A stretch of DNA of 64,000 bases, taken from NCBI RefSeq assembly GCF_030848805.1, contig NC_092367.1, positions 7,037,019 to 7,101,018 on the forward strand. The letters are read 5' to 3'. A program made the position numbers and the translations under genes. Shown here one piece after another: positions 1 to 13,400 of the stretch. Every line of letters begins with the position of its first letter. Within the stretch, counting starts at the first letter, position 1. The notes below the pieces were generated by a model. It had not been told where the DNA came from. It searched no databases and saw only the letters and a list, made by a program, of their open reading frames with translations. Origin of the DNA: Temnothorax longispinosus (Eukaryota > Arthropoda > Insecta > Hymenoptera > Formicidae).

Positions 1-1307
1 ATGTAACAAGCGGAAAGCTTAACAGGATTTATTGAATAAACGTGAATATTATATGCTTTTATAATCTATATTTTTTTTTAGTTTTCTTCACGTAATGATA
101 AACTGATAAAAATAAATTACCGTCAGTATTATTTGATGGTAGATAATCTGGCGAGGCGGTTAGTTTTTTGCTATTGCGAGGCGTAGTACGGTTTACGATT
201 GTTGGCCATTCGTTCCATTATTTTGCAACGAATAGTCTGCTATGGCGGTTACTACGTTTCATACTCTATTCCACCTCTACTTAATATAAGTACATGTCAT
301 TGCATCTTAAATAAATACGTATACCAGAATGCGATGCTCACAGTATGATCGCAGTATTTTGTTATGACTAGGTAATCATGCTTATTATATCGCGAGTATT
401 TTGCGTCGATAAGAAATAGATGTAATACGTAGTGTCTCAGAATACAATCACATTTTGTACTTGATGTACATACTAATTAGCTTACATTACATCCGCCATC
501 GTCGACGTTGGAAGTACCGTATAATTGCCGTGCTATTATTATGGGTGAGACAAAACGAAAAAACTAAACTAGCGCAAAGCTTTAATATCTTAGTCTCATT
601 ACTTATCGTTCTTAAGTTCTCTTAAAATCACGTATTCACGCATTATTCGACAGAATGTATTCGAATTAATACTGATTAACGGAAAGTTCAATGCTGTTAG
701 TGATCCCTTCATCAAATGCACCAATCTCTGCACATATAATAATTACTGCAAAAAAAAAAATTATTTATGCGTATTTTGATTTGTTGTATCGTACATCCTT
801 ACACAGCGACGTTAGCTACATCGTCATTCAAGAAACGCATTGATGTAATTCTTTTTATGTTCACGTAAAATCTATCGTAAGTTTGGCTAACGCTTACGCT
901 AAATCTCGATACAATAATATTGAGCAATTCTGATGTTGAGGTAACATTGCTCTTGTTGTTGAATATCCTTCGTTTTATAAAAACGTCGCCGCGGCTCAGT
1001 AGAAATTGCATCGTCTACATCGTCGGAAGATTAGATTGTTCCTGATAGTCTTCGGCGTAAACAAAGAAAAAAGGTAATTCCAAAAATCCTAATCATCTAC
1101 ATATCAAAACGTGCGATAGAGTTACCCTTTCTTCCTGATCTCGCTGTCGAAAGTTACTACGGGATAAACTCGTAATAGGATCTATTATCGAAAAAATGTG
1201 GGGTTTTTTTATCGTCGAAGACTTCACTATCGAAGAAAAAATGGATACATAAATTGATCAACAGTTCTAGTCAGACTAGAAGTTTGATAGATCCTACGAT
1301 TACCCGA
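1..1307. other. 3' flank of AREL1, probably part 3' UTR
   Basis: No gene is recognised here. The stretch is AT-rich and follows the AREL1 stop codon on the minus strand, so part of it should be 3' UTR. The minus-strand open frame at 799-1011 has no recognisable domain and ordinary AT-rich composition, so it is not called. A reverse-strand AATAAA (TTTATT on plus, about position 29) is a possible distant poly(A) signal, but nothing fixes the transcript end. Confidence 0.5.
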
Positions 1308-1410
1308 CTAGATCATGCCGAAACCTTCGGTGCCCTCGCTGATCGCCAACAACAACGCTCGTTCGAAATGATCGTAGCACTCGTAATCAGGTAAGCATAG
1401 TTGGTTAAAG
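1308..1410 (-). CDS. AREL1: AREL1 coding exon 15 (terminal)
   Basis: Acceptor TTTTCAG. The exon completes the split codon of catalytic Cys918, then reads FNQLCLPDYECYDHFERA and ends in EGFGMI followed by TAG. The acidic-aromatic tail is typical of the AREL1 C-terminus. Confidence 0.95.
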
Positions 1411-4400
1411 CTGAAAAGCAACATTAATGACAAACCAATGGTCAAAGAGAAAACGGGAATATCCTAGCTGTATTCCTAGATGAGAACGTACCAGGTATGT
1501 GCCGTGGGCAAATTAGCGAACGTTGGTGCGGCTGTAATCTGAAAACGAGGACTCAATTGTTGAAATCCACCGGGTGGCAATTGCGAGCAGCCCGTGGTGA
1601 ACTGGAGCAATCGTGCCATCTCCTCTTGCGTAAAATTGCTCACCGCCGTCCAGAACCAGTCGAGCACTCGGAGAAATTCCGGAGAACTTCCGTTAGCTAT
1701 GTGATGCGCGCGTAAATCTGCCACGCTGTACTCGCCGGTTCCGCACAACAGCAACTGTGAAACAGATAAAGTCGTGGAATATCGCATCTTCGAATAGACT
1801 TATTTTAACAGATTAAATTTTATGGACCTCCAATTCATTTTCATCAAATATGCCTAAAAGGTTGTCGGGAATCAGTTCGTTGAGACCACGCAAGAAATGA
1901 TCGACCTCGTTGCGGATAGAACTAGCAAGCCGATGCTGAGCAAGCGCATCCAAGTAACGAAGCTTCGTATCATTGGTCACTCGGACTTTGCTACCACCGG
2001 GAATTAATTCTGCCACCTACACAAAACATAAGTGTTAATCAGCTTTCAGAGTTATGTGTATTAAACTTCGGCTACGCATTTAGGGATAGAACATTCGAAT
2101 CTAGTAATAATAAAGTTTGATTATGTATTCTAAACAACTGTAAAACAATTATTCGGGGATTAACACTTATCAAGAAGTAACAGTATATACCTTCAACAAT
2201 TGTCCATCCTTATCATATTCTTCTTCAACGAAGTACAATTCCATTTCTTCAACGTCATTCTCGAGAATATACTTCACCTTACTTAAATATAGATCAGGAT
2301 CATCTTGTTCGAAATACTAGTGCCCATAAAAAGATACAGTTGCTTTGTTATTAATTTTTTGCACTGGGATAAAAAAGAAGTTCGAAAGAAGTTTATATTA
2401 CCTTGTAATGCACTCTAAGTCCTATAATTTGTGCAAGGAATGATCTGGTGAATCTCGCGCGTACTAACTGACGGTAGGAGCCGCCAAGCGCTGACTCGTA
2501 AAGACATTTGCCTACGATACGTCCGGCAAACTCATAGTGCTTCAATTTAAGATGCGACGGTCGTTTGGGATTTGGATGCACCAATGCCTGTTGCGATTCC
2601 CCAAATGATGCGAACAAACCATTCCCCGGGTCGAACAGTGCGGCGCATATCAATTCGAACCATTCACGTCGCACGCCACCCCAATCAACGCCTAACATGA
2701 GATAATGATTTTTGTAATTGTCTCGAAATTGATCTCCATAAAAGTTCCTTAAATGTAAACGAAACGTACCTTGTTCACCTTGGAAAGTGATTTCAAAATT
2801 TCGGCACCAATCGCTCACAGAAAATCCTTTAGTAGCTTTCATAGACTTTTAACAAAAAAAACAATTAGTATACATCTTCACGCGATGTTTTCATGGATGT
2901 CATTAATATATTTATATATTTACCGATTCCAAAAGCTTATCACGTTGTACTTTCATTGAGAGCTTCTCGTGATAATGTTTTTGGTGATGTTTACGGACCT
3001 CGTGATAGAAAAAATCTTGTTTGTCAGCGAATGTTTCACTGCCGCCAATGTTTTTCAAGAGAAACAAAGTGAAAGTGGCGGCTATTATATCACGATACAG
3101 AGATATTAGTTCAACGGGAGGTTGACATCCGTCGTCTATCGAGAAAGGGTAGTATCCCTCGTGCTGATTAGTCGAATTTTCGAAATGGAACTACAATTCA
3201 AAATGGATTTACAATTCAAAAGTAAGGAATCACAAATCCCCGATAGAATTAAAATTGATGAATATTATTTTTAATGATTATACTATACCTTAGTCGAAGG
3301 ACACAGTCTAAATGTTACGAGTCTCTTGGGAATAAATTTTAATAAATATTCCTTAATCGTAAGTTGCTTGGGCGAGATAAAGCAGAAGACCTTCTTTGGT
3401 TTGGAAAATCTTTCTCCCTGCATGCCCAGCAATTTCGCAACGTAACAGATATCAGGATCCTTGGACGCTACGTTATTATGCACCATTCTCGCGACAGAAT
3501 CTAGTAACGAGAAGAAAATCGGAATACATAAGCTACATTATATGTATAACAGCGTAGGAAGATGTCTGAGATTGAAAATAAGATATTTTACATACTCTCG
3601 AGCACAATGATATCGAAATCCCCATTATGCAACTGCAATCCTGCCAAGCTAACAGTTGCATGGTAACATCCGCCTTTTGGAAAGCTCACTTTCAAACGAA
3701 TTCGTTGGTTTGAGGAATCGTAATCGAGTTGAATACTACAGTCTACCACCGATCCTTTATCTACTAAATTACCGATCTGAAGAAAAATAAATTTAGATAA
3801 TCAATATAACTCGGATTAGTCAATAATCGTTAAGATATTTATTTGCGCAATTTTTTTTTAATTTACCTGGGTAATATCGACATTATAGCCTTCCGTAGGT
3901 TGATCTTCAGGCCCAAATATGCACAGATTGTCATATTCGTCACGTGGCTCTATTGTCATCGAATGGGCGATCCCAGCTGTACAAACGACCGTCGAACTTT
4001 GTCGTATAAAGACCGTCTTATTTGGATCTGGTGGACCTAGAGTAGACGATATACCTTACGACATGATCGTAAATAGTAACTAATTGTAAGTTTTATACAG
4101 TGTCTCAAATTTTGCTAATTATTGCTAATTTCCAGACTCTTCAACTAACTGTAAGTCGATTTTTGCTTAACTAAAATGCCAAGAGAGGTAATAATTTGTT
4201 AGAAATATCCTATTTTGAACAATAAATATCTCTGTACAATATTAGTCACTCAAATTATATCTATAAATTAGTGTAAAAGCTTGAACTTATGATAAATGAG
4301 ATAAATTTACTGTCGTTTGCATTTTTAAAGTTCACAATTTGAAAACTAACGACTTTTTCATATTTTTTAAAGCCATCTTCTATATTCCATTAGACTGATG

Positions 4401-7400
4401 ATTCATGAGTATATTAGTATTCTCGTTATATTATTGAGTATTATTTTACAACGCGTCACGCATCGGATATACGTACCAGGGAGAAAATTCTTAAGAAACG
4501 GGCTGCCATGAACATGACACGATCCGATAAGTACAGCTATTCGATATTGTCCCGCATGGCGGACAGTAAACTTTACTACTGCAGTATTTGCAGCTAAGGG
4601 GTCGGTGCCTCCCAGTTCTATTAGCGTAGCTACTCTGCGCGTATCCTCCGTTACCTCCACGATCAAATTGTCCTTGTCACATATCGGGTACGGCTGACCG
4701 TTGCGCTGATAAAACTACAAACAGATAGTCTTACATCTAACAAAAGTGACGTCTATATGATGAGCTCTTATGAACTATTATTTTACGTGTGTTTAGCTTT
4801 ACTGAAAATGACATCTCTCGAATAAATAAATTATATACATGTATAAATATCTGAAGGCTTAATTGCTTGTCATCTAAAACGGCATAAGTTTACATCTCGC
4901 GGCTACCTATTTCCCCATGCATATTTCTTTCTGGCGGAGATTACCGCATCTAAATATAAATATCCACGAGAAGATTCTGGCGGCGCAATCGTTTTACTCA
5001 CTTTGACCGTAAAAGTCATCGTTTCGCCGACCAGCTGAGGCTCTTCCCACTCGAAATGAACGCGGCAGTTACTCGGCAATAAATATTTCCCTGTGACGTA
5101 CTGCAGAAGAGAGTGTTTCGCTTCGGGTGCCAGAGCGGGCTGCGTCATAGCAGCCAGGGTAACCAGCCCTGCCACCGACACGGAAACTACCAACATACCG
5201 CCTGGCGAATATAAGGAGTTATTTGTTAGTTCTGCGCGTTTAATTAACGACCTCCCGATAATCACCCATAAGGGAGAAGGTTTAATAAAAATAATGAAAA
5301 ATCGCGTGAATAGAGAACCGACTTTTAATGCTATCATCTGGCATATGCTATTTTAATTCCGTAATACTGCGCACTAAACTATTGCGCTGATAGTTAATAA
5401 AAATTGCATTGATAGTTAATAAAAATTAATAAATAAAATTTTTATTATTTTATTTTATTATTTTTCTTTATTCATAGATATGTTTGCCTTTTTTGGAACA
5501 TTTCCTACCTCAGTCATCTCCTTTTCTCAAAATTATTTTATGTCTGTTTTCACAGCAAAATTATGTTTCAAAAATTGATTCTAGAGCTCTCTTTCATTTC
5601 TTAAAGATATCCGTTGCCTTTCTTTCCCTTTCGTTCCGTAGAAAGAATTTCATTTCACGGAAATAGAGAGAACGTGGACTCGTACCCCATGTCCATGCAT
5701 CCTGATGTTGGCTGTTCTTTACAACCGCACTCCACAGATCCGCTTTGAGAGTTTCTAAATCTTCCTTTGAAGTAGGTAACGTCTGCCTAGCCTGGGTCCA
5801 CCGTGGTAGATCCTTCCCAAGGACTGTTCGTGCTGAATTGTCCTCCACCCAGTATACATCCTCCAGGGACATAACGTCGAATTGCATCAACCTGGCAAAG
5901 TACATTTTCAACGTATACGCTCAAAGTATACCTAGCATCCTAGCACACAAAGTGCATTTTCGGAATCTTTTTAAAGATTTATTTATATTGAACAACAATC
6001 TGTGAATGGCAATTGCTCATTTACGCGAAGAAAAAAACGAACGAGCGGAAAAGAGAAGATAATTATTATTAGACCTCCCTAAATGCAATAACACGAATCG
6101 GTCGATATAATTGCTAATTATGTAATGCAACCAAGTGTAAAGAACCAACGGAAGTCCGACGGTTGATATCGATCTGTTGTTGAGTTTTTCATATTTATGT
6201 TAAGTATCTTTTTTCTTACTTTTGATAGTAATTATGTAGGCCATGGTCCATCAGCCATTGACGTAGGACCAGTCTCTGTTGCAGTAAACGCGCAGCGCGC
6301 TGCAGACGTTCCTCATCTTGCGCCGGCAGCTCGGGTAGCGCATCCACCTCGCCGCAACTCGCGAGGGTCGAGATGCCTGTCACAAAAGGAAAACAATCAC
6401 ACATCCACATTCTCGTTTGGCGAATTAACCTGAGACGAAAGAATGAAACAAACGAGATAAAAACGAGAAACTAAGACTTTAAGGCACTTTCTTGAATTCG
6501 CATTCTTTCTTCGAGAAGAGATAAAAGATATTTCTTTGTTACAAGACACGCTTTATATGCAAACAACTTTCATCATACTTTTCAGCACATAAAGTAGGAG
6601 TATAAAATAGGATTTAACACGTAAATTACGATTGTTTTCTAAGGCTGATTTTTTATGGCGTTCCATCGGAAGATGCCTCGTCAATTTTAATGATATATTT
6701 TTATAATCAGCGGAACACGATGAACGGCATCCGAAGTATTTGCGTAACAATTGTTTCACCGATAGCGTGGTATCATTGATAGAGAACGGGAAGCGTCGGC
6801 TGCGATAATTCGACATACACGGAGGAACTACTGCTCGCTTATTCACATATCTGTTCTCGGTTAACAGTCAGTTGTAAAATCTGTCATAGGCAGAATGCGT
6901 TTCGAGATGTGCCGCGTCTCGCTTTTCGTTCTTGTTTGCGTTTCTGTCTTCGTAGACAACGCAATCGCGGCGTGCACCACCAGCAGAAACGAGAATGGTG
7001 AGACAATATCCCTATAATATTTTTCACGAGAGCCCTGCGTTCCCTCGTCTATTCTTCAGGATCTCTTTCAGTTTTCTCTTATTCTCTAATTTAGCACGTG
7101 AAAGTGCTTGAAAGTCGTTCGTTTTATTCTAGAATGAATTGTAAATTGCGTAGACCGATAAAATGTAAAACAATATGTAAGATGCTAAAAGAATAATTAA
7201 TCACACTTAACCGATCTCATTTAACCGATCTTTTGCGTTGCTATTACCACAATTTTTTCATAAATATTATCAAATATTCTGTTTAATTATGCTTAGGATT
7301 TGGCGAGCGTCTAAAATGTTCCAATGTGACATTAAACACCGTCCAAGTTTTCGGCGGGCTGGACGTGAGCGACATCATGATCTTCCAATCGCGGATAGAA

Positions 7401-10400
7401 AATATTCCCGATCGGTCGTTCCTGAGATACAGTAAAGACTTAATCTCTCTGAGTATGCACGACTGCGGCATCAAGGAAATTTCCGGCCACGCATTCGGCA
7501 GTCTGAAAAAGTTGAAGAAGCTCAGTCTGCCGTACAACTACATCGCGTCGGTGAGAGATCAGTGGTTCGTCAATTTGACGTCTCTAGAGCAACTGGATTT
7601 GTCGTACAATCTCATCACGTCGATCGAGCCCACGGTCTTCGAGAAATTGCGAGGTCTCAAATGGCTCGACGTAAGGGAGAACCGTTTGACGTGTCTGGAA
7701 CCGGCCCAGCTTGTACCGATGGCCGGCCTCGAGAAGCTCCGCTTCTCCGGAAATCCCCTCACCTTCCGGTGCCGCAGCACGGTGAGCGTATTGTATTTTT
7801 CGTCATCGAGAAAATACTGTCGTTCGAACGAGCATTATAACGGAACGAGCGCAACGGCGACGGGGATCAAGTTTCATAATTTGATTTGAATCGAGAATAT
7901 CTGTGTAATATGACATTGGAAGCAAAATGCGTGGAGACGTTAATGTCTCATCCTCTTTCGCTGTTCGCGATATCTAAGCGGATGCTGACATTCCGTTTTG
8001 ACGCTCGTGTTATCGATCTGACAGCTTCGTTATAATAAAACAATATTTCGGAAATAGTTTCAAGTCTAAACATCACATTGTAGTTGACGTTGTGGTTGCG
8101 AGACCTGGGCATAAATTACAAAATTGAGCAACGCGGGGAGGAAAACTGGCTGGATGATATATTATGGCTCTGCGCCGCAGACGATGTCAAGATAGCCGAG
8201 TCTGAAGTTTTCATGAAGGAATGTGTCGTCCTGAATCTATTCAATCAACTTCGTACCGGGTTGACTACGGCCGAATCTTTTCCCCTATCCATTCCTCAGG
8301 AATGCACATACGCGAGAAACGAACTCACGCAATGTATCGCTGCGGATCGCAGACATGGCAGGGAAGTTGTTACTAATGGACACGTCGTAAGAAAACTGTT
8401 AAGGCAGTTGAGAGAATCGAAGTCAGCCGTATAACGCAATATATACAGATATATCAATTTTATGTTAATCCTAAAAACTACTCTCATAATTGGTAGCTCA
8501 AAAAAATTTATATAGTCGCCGAGTATGAATAAAGCTTCATATAAAAATGTTTCAGACACATGAAGCGAATACTTTTCTATTTTACTAAATTATTTTATAT
8601 TTTATCTCTCCCACGTATAAATAAATGTCCTGTCAAGGAAAATGTTTCATTTGTCAAGTTGTCTATCTGATCTATCATAATGATTAATCTGCAAAAGTAT
8701 AAAAAAAAGGGAGAAGAAAAACGCTAACTGGAGCACTTGTTTTTGTGAAAACATCATTTTCCGAAATTGCCATTAGGTACTTCAGACTTGTAGTTAATCA
8801 CAAGTGAGCGTAAAAAATGTATAAAAAATTGTCGATCTAAGGAACATTGAAGTATCACAATAATTCCGAAATTGCAGGGTTAATTCGCTATGTTTTCTGT
8901 ATATGCGCAGGTCTGACGTATTTATTACAGCACATACGTCCAGCGCAAATTATGCAACGCGGTATCAAATGGTTTATGCTGACTCTCGCGATTCGCATCA
9001 GACATTCGTCCTCAGTAAGTAGAGTAGTTACTCACCGGAGGATGCGCTCCCGCTGGGCCGCAACGACATGCCGATGGATGATATTTCGCCGGCAAGGAAA
9101 TCTTTGTTTTCGCGTTGTCCATTTCGGCAGCCGGGATTGTCCGGCATAATTTCTTTCTGTCTCTCTCACTCTTTTTCTCTTTCTCGATGCCTGTTCGTAG
9201 CTTTACGGTCGCTCTTAACGGCACATTGTCCCGCTCACCGCTGTCGCATCGGTGTCGATTCCCGCATCTCTTCGGAAGATTTCGTTATTCGTTCAGTCGA
9301 AATACACTACGTGTATTTGGAGTGCATCGGCGACAGCAAATGCGGGTGTATGGTGAATGATAAGAGATCGCGTTCCGCGATACACTACCTCTAGATTGCG
9401 CGCGGTTAAATTTCGTCGCGGAAATACGACCGCTCGTTACTTCACGGAATCGCGGCCAAGTTAGACAGACATTCGGAGGTACTGAGAAACGAGCGTAATT
9501 ACGACGTGTATTCGTGTACTGGTGTGACATTAGACAGCGGAAATCTGGTTATTAATTTGACCATTTTCCTCAGAATTTGCTAGACTCTCATAGAGATTAA
9601 CATGAATTTGAAGTAGATTAAAGTTGCAATTAAACTATTGATTTAATGCATTATATATACAATATTTTTCTCATATGGAATATTATGTTTGAAATTAGCA
9701 GAACTGTATTATCGTATAATTACACGAGAAACGTATGTGAATGAATATTTATCCTGAAAGAACAATCGGAGCTCGTCTCTCATTGAAATGAGAAAAAGTA
9801 ATATAAGCTCAATGTGCATTGGAGAATTAAACGATGAACATCATTAAGTTTTTCAATCGCGTACGTGCCGCCTTTGTGCGACACAAAGCACTGAAATTAC
9901 ATCGCCGGAACATACGCGAAGGTGCAGGGTGCGCATTTGCGAAACAAAAAAAAAGAGAGATCGGGTAACTTAATCTACGTCGGGAAGACAAAGGGCGTTT
10001 ATGTTTTCGTTGAGAATTAATTCAACGATGGAAAACATTAATCACCTTTTCGTGTCGAACAATGGCTGCCTCCGGTACGTTTGCGAATGAAAGAATAGAC
10101 GGGGTGGAGCGCAATTAATTTCAATTATTCGTGGCGATTCGCGAGTACGGATGCAGGTGGAAGCAAATAGAGGTGAGACAAGCCGCTGCGAACGAGACAA
10201 AGCCAATGAAGTCGGACGGATGAACATTAATTAGCAATTTGTAAATGGATCACCGGAAATAATCGATTCTATGTGCGATTCTACACAGGACACAGAATGT
10301 AGATAAATTTCTATAAAATTGATCCAATTGTGAGTTTCAACAAACAAAACCTCGAATGTTCAATTGTGTGTAGAAACATTTGAACATTGGCACATCGTTC

Positions 10401-13400
10401 GATTATTCTTATAATTCTTAAATCATCATTTTTTATATGGGCAATTAAGAAAACAATTAAAAATTGTAGCCAGATAGGCGAAAAGATTAGAAACCAGCAC
10501 CATGTAACACTTGCTACTCATAATCTGTTGGAATAGCACGTATTATAATTCATCGTCGACATCTAGTCTTTAATTAAAGGCTCATTGTAATCTCACGGAA
10601 TAGCAGGAATGGATTTATGAAATAAGTACAATCGGTGGAACAGTGGGTGAAGAGCGCGATGTCCAAACTTCACGAGAATTTAAATCCTTAAAGTTTTATC
10701 ATTTAATTTAGAAAGTCGATTGCAAGCCGTGTAAAAGTTTCAGACGCTCGTGCCGTTTTTTACAGACTTTGCTTCAGTTCTTCCGTCACATACAGTACAA
10801 CTACATGCAGTAAGATAGCAATTTAAACGACAAGTAATAAATAGGACAAAACAAACAAACAATATATGTATGTATGTCGATATACGCATTACGTATTTAG
10901 TTTAGTATAATTTATAATAATTTTATATAGATCATTTGGACTGTTAAAATATGTGTATTTAATAGAATAGAATATGCAATCTCAAATTCCTATAAAAAGT
11001 CAGTTTTTATTTTAAGTTTTAATCAAATCGTTTTGAAGATAATCGACTGACCAGTTTCTGCAAATCTAAACGCCTAAGATACTCTCAACGGTCTAATAAA
11101 CGATTTAATATTAAGGACCGCATTGCGATGGAATAGGGACGCGATCCTCGTTCAATCACGGTGACCATACATTACTATAAATTAAGTATTTTCGAAAGGG
11201 GGTCAAGAGTCCACCCGAGGTCACAGCGGGGTTATCGCATTCACATTTTCCGCACACTTCTCGTTTTCTGCGCAAAATTGATCGCTTAATGTTATATAGT
11301 TGCGGAGAAAGCGTTCCGCGCGAGCAAAATTTTGTATGAATAGATAAAAAGTATACGGCACGGGATAGCGAGACTGGGATGTACATCTTTGCCGGAGTGC
11401 AATCGGTTCTTCAAGGATGAATACAATTTTTGCCACCAAAATGTTTAACGTCGCTATGCATATAAATGTTTAACCTTACTACATATTTAATGTAATGATC
11501 CCGATGATAGATGACTGATCGAGATGATAGATGTCTTATGGTAATGCAAACGGTATGTGTATTCCGTAAAATGAAAAATTGTAATGTAGTCTCATCGATT
11601 TCCGATATTCGTAATATCGTACAATACAACCGTATCTCGCACGTGCTTAATAGCGCGGTATATCAGAGTTGTTCTGATAGCTGTAGGTAATATTAATAGG
11701 TGCCGGATTAATCTAGGAGGCTACGAGGGGATTGTGAAGATTAAACAAACGCAATCGGAAAAAGAAAAACTGCGCACTGCATATATATTCGCATAACTAG
11801 AATTCTCCGAGGACATAAGTAATGTGATCTTGTAATGTGTTATTATGCGCGAGTATAGGTACTGTCTAGCGACTTGTAGAAAGTTTAACGGCGTTATAAA
11901 GCTCGAGCGTCAATACCCCGCTAGCAATAAACTCTGATCTTTGAAATATTTAAACTTCGATGTATAACAGGATTGTAAAGACCGTAATGTCGTATAAAAC
12001 GTTTAATAGTCGCGGGTATTGACACTGTAAAAAAGGATCGAATTGATGGTCACAGAGACTGTTTTTTTTTAAACGCTTTATTTCTTCCAATACAATAACG
12101 TTTCAAATTCAATAAAAAATATTTTCCCCGTAACGCTAACGCATACAGTAAAATAACCCGATGGTCTTGACTGTAAAATTGAAGCTTTCATATACTTTTT
12201 ATGGGAGATCACCGTCACACGATTTTGCGAGCGTTGATTTTTCCTCACGATAAGTGACTGTCTTCTACGACTGGAGTCAGGCTAATTTGTAATCTGCTTT
12301 AACAGATAAGATGCTTTCAAGACCGTAATTCGCGGATTTATGGTTGAAAGACTTCGATCACGTAATGTAGATGCTTCGGAAAGGATATCGCGAATTTTAT
12401 CACGGAAAAGCGAAAAAAGTTGTGTCACAATGATTCAACGGAATTTTATTCGCGAGATGCTGGTTCGGTCTCGCCGGGTGCATCTTATGAAGAGAGGCTC
12501 ATATTTTTCCGTGTACCATCGCGCTGCCGGCGAAAATAACTTCCGTGCTAGGACAAAGGCAGAAGTCGCGCAGCAATCTCGACGGGGACTCTTGACCTTT
12601 TCGAACGGATATCCTTCCGACGGTATTTTGTGCTAACGATCCTTTCGTCGCTCGTGCAGCGAAGGGCGAGGAAAACCGGGGCAATATGTATGTCACATAT
12701 TGCTCATGATTATGCATGCGAGAGGCTCGCACTGGCGCGCGAAGATAGGGCAGATCGATCGTGGGTTTTCCGCGCTTGTTTTTGTCCATCACGCGCGATT
12801 GCGACCGGTAATTATAAAATTTCATTTTCTCGCGAAATTTATGTCGCGCAATGTCGTTGGGATACGCGCGACGCTTGACTCTCTCCGATGAAAACGTTTC
12901 CTGCAAAATTTTTCACCCAAAATTATGCCGTCGCGATATTAACAGGCTAATATATTTAACACGTTTGCATCAAATAAATTTGTTTAATTTGATTAATGTT
13001 CAATCCTTTTTTATAAATGTCGCGGGCATTATTTCACAGGGCACAATGCACGTAAATCTACATTTTAATAAAGCAATAAACTCTCTGTCAACTCTGGGAG
13101 CATACAATTTAAAAAAGTGTCAAGTGTATAGCTGCATATATGTATACCCTTCTTGCGGTACGCGAGCAGTACATGTTTTTCTGTGTCTTTCATTAATATT
13201 TGCATCCCCCGCATCGTCGCAGACAAGAAAAAAATTAACAAGAAAAACACGTCCCACGCTTTATTTCACACTGCGCGTTCGCGCAGTGTCCCATCGGTAT
13301 TTGACAGCACTTATAAACAATATCGTTGCCGCGATAACGGGGAAAAAACATGTTTTCTGTTTTCCCGAATGACGTTATTACTCTTTTCGCGATATTCGTG

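Noticed and set aside
2693..2769. Coding extension between AREL1 exons 10 and 11 in the open frame
   Set aside because: Good splice sites and HECT homology show it is an intron, although retention is possible and is listed as a finding.
12851..13372. 173-codon open frame in AREL1 intron
   Set aside because: Start and end fall in unrelated AT-rich and repeat sequence; no family resemblance.
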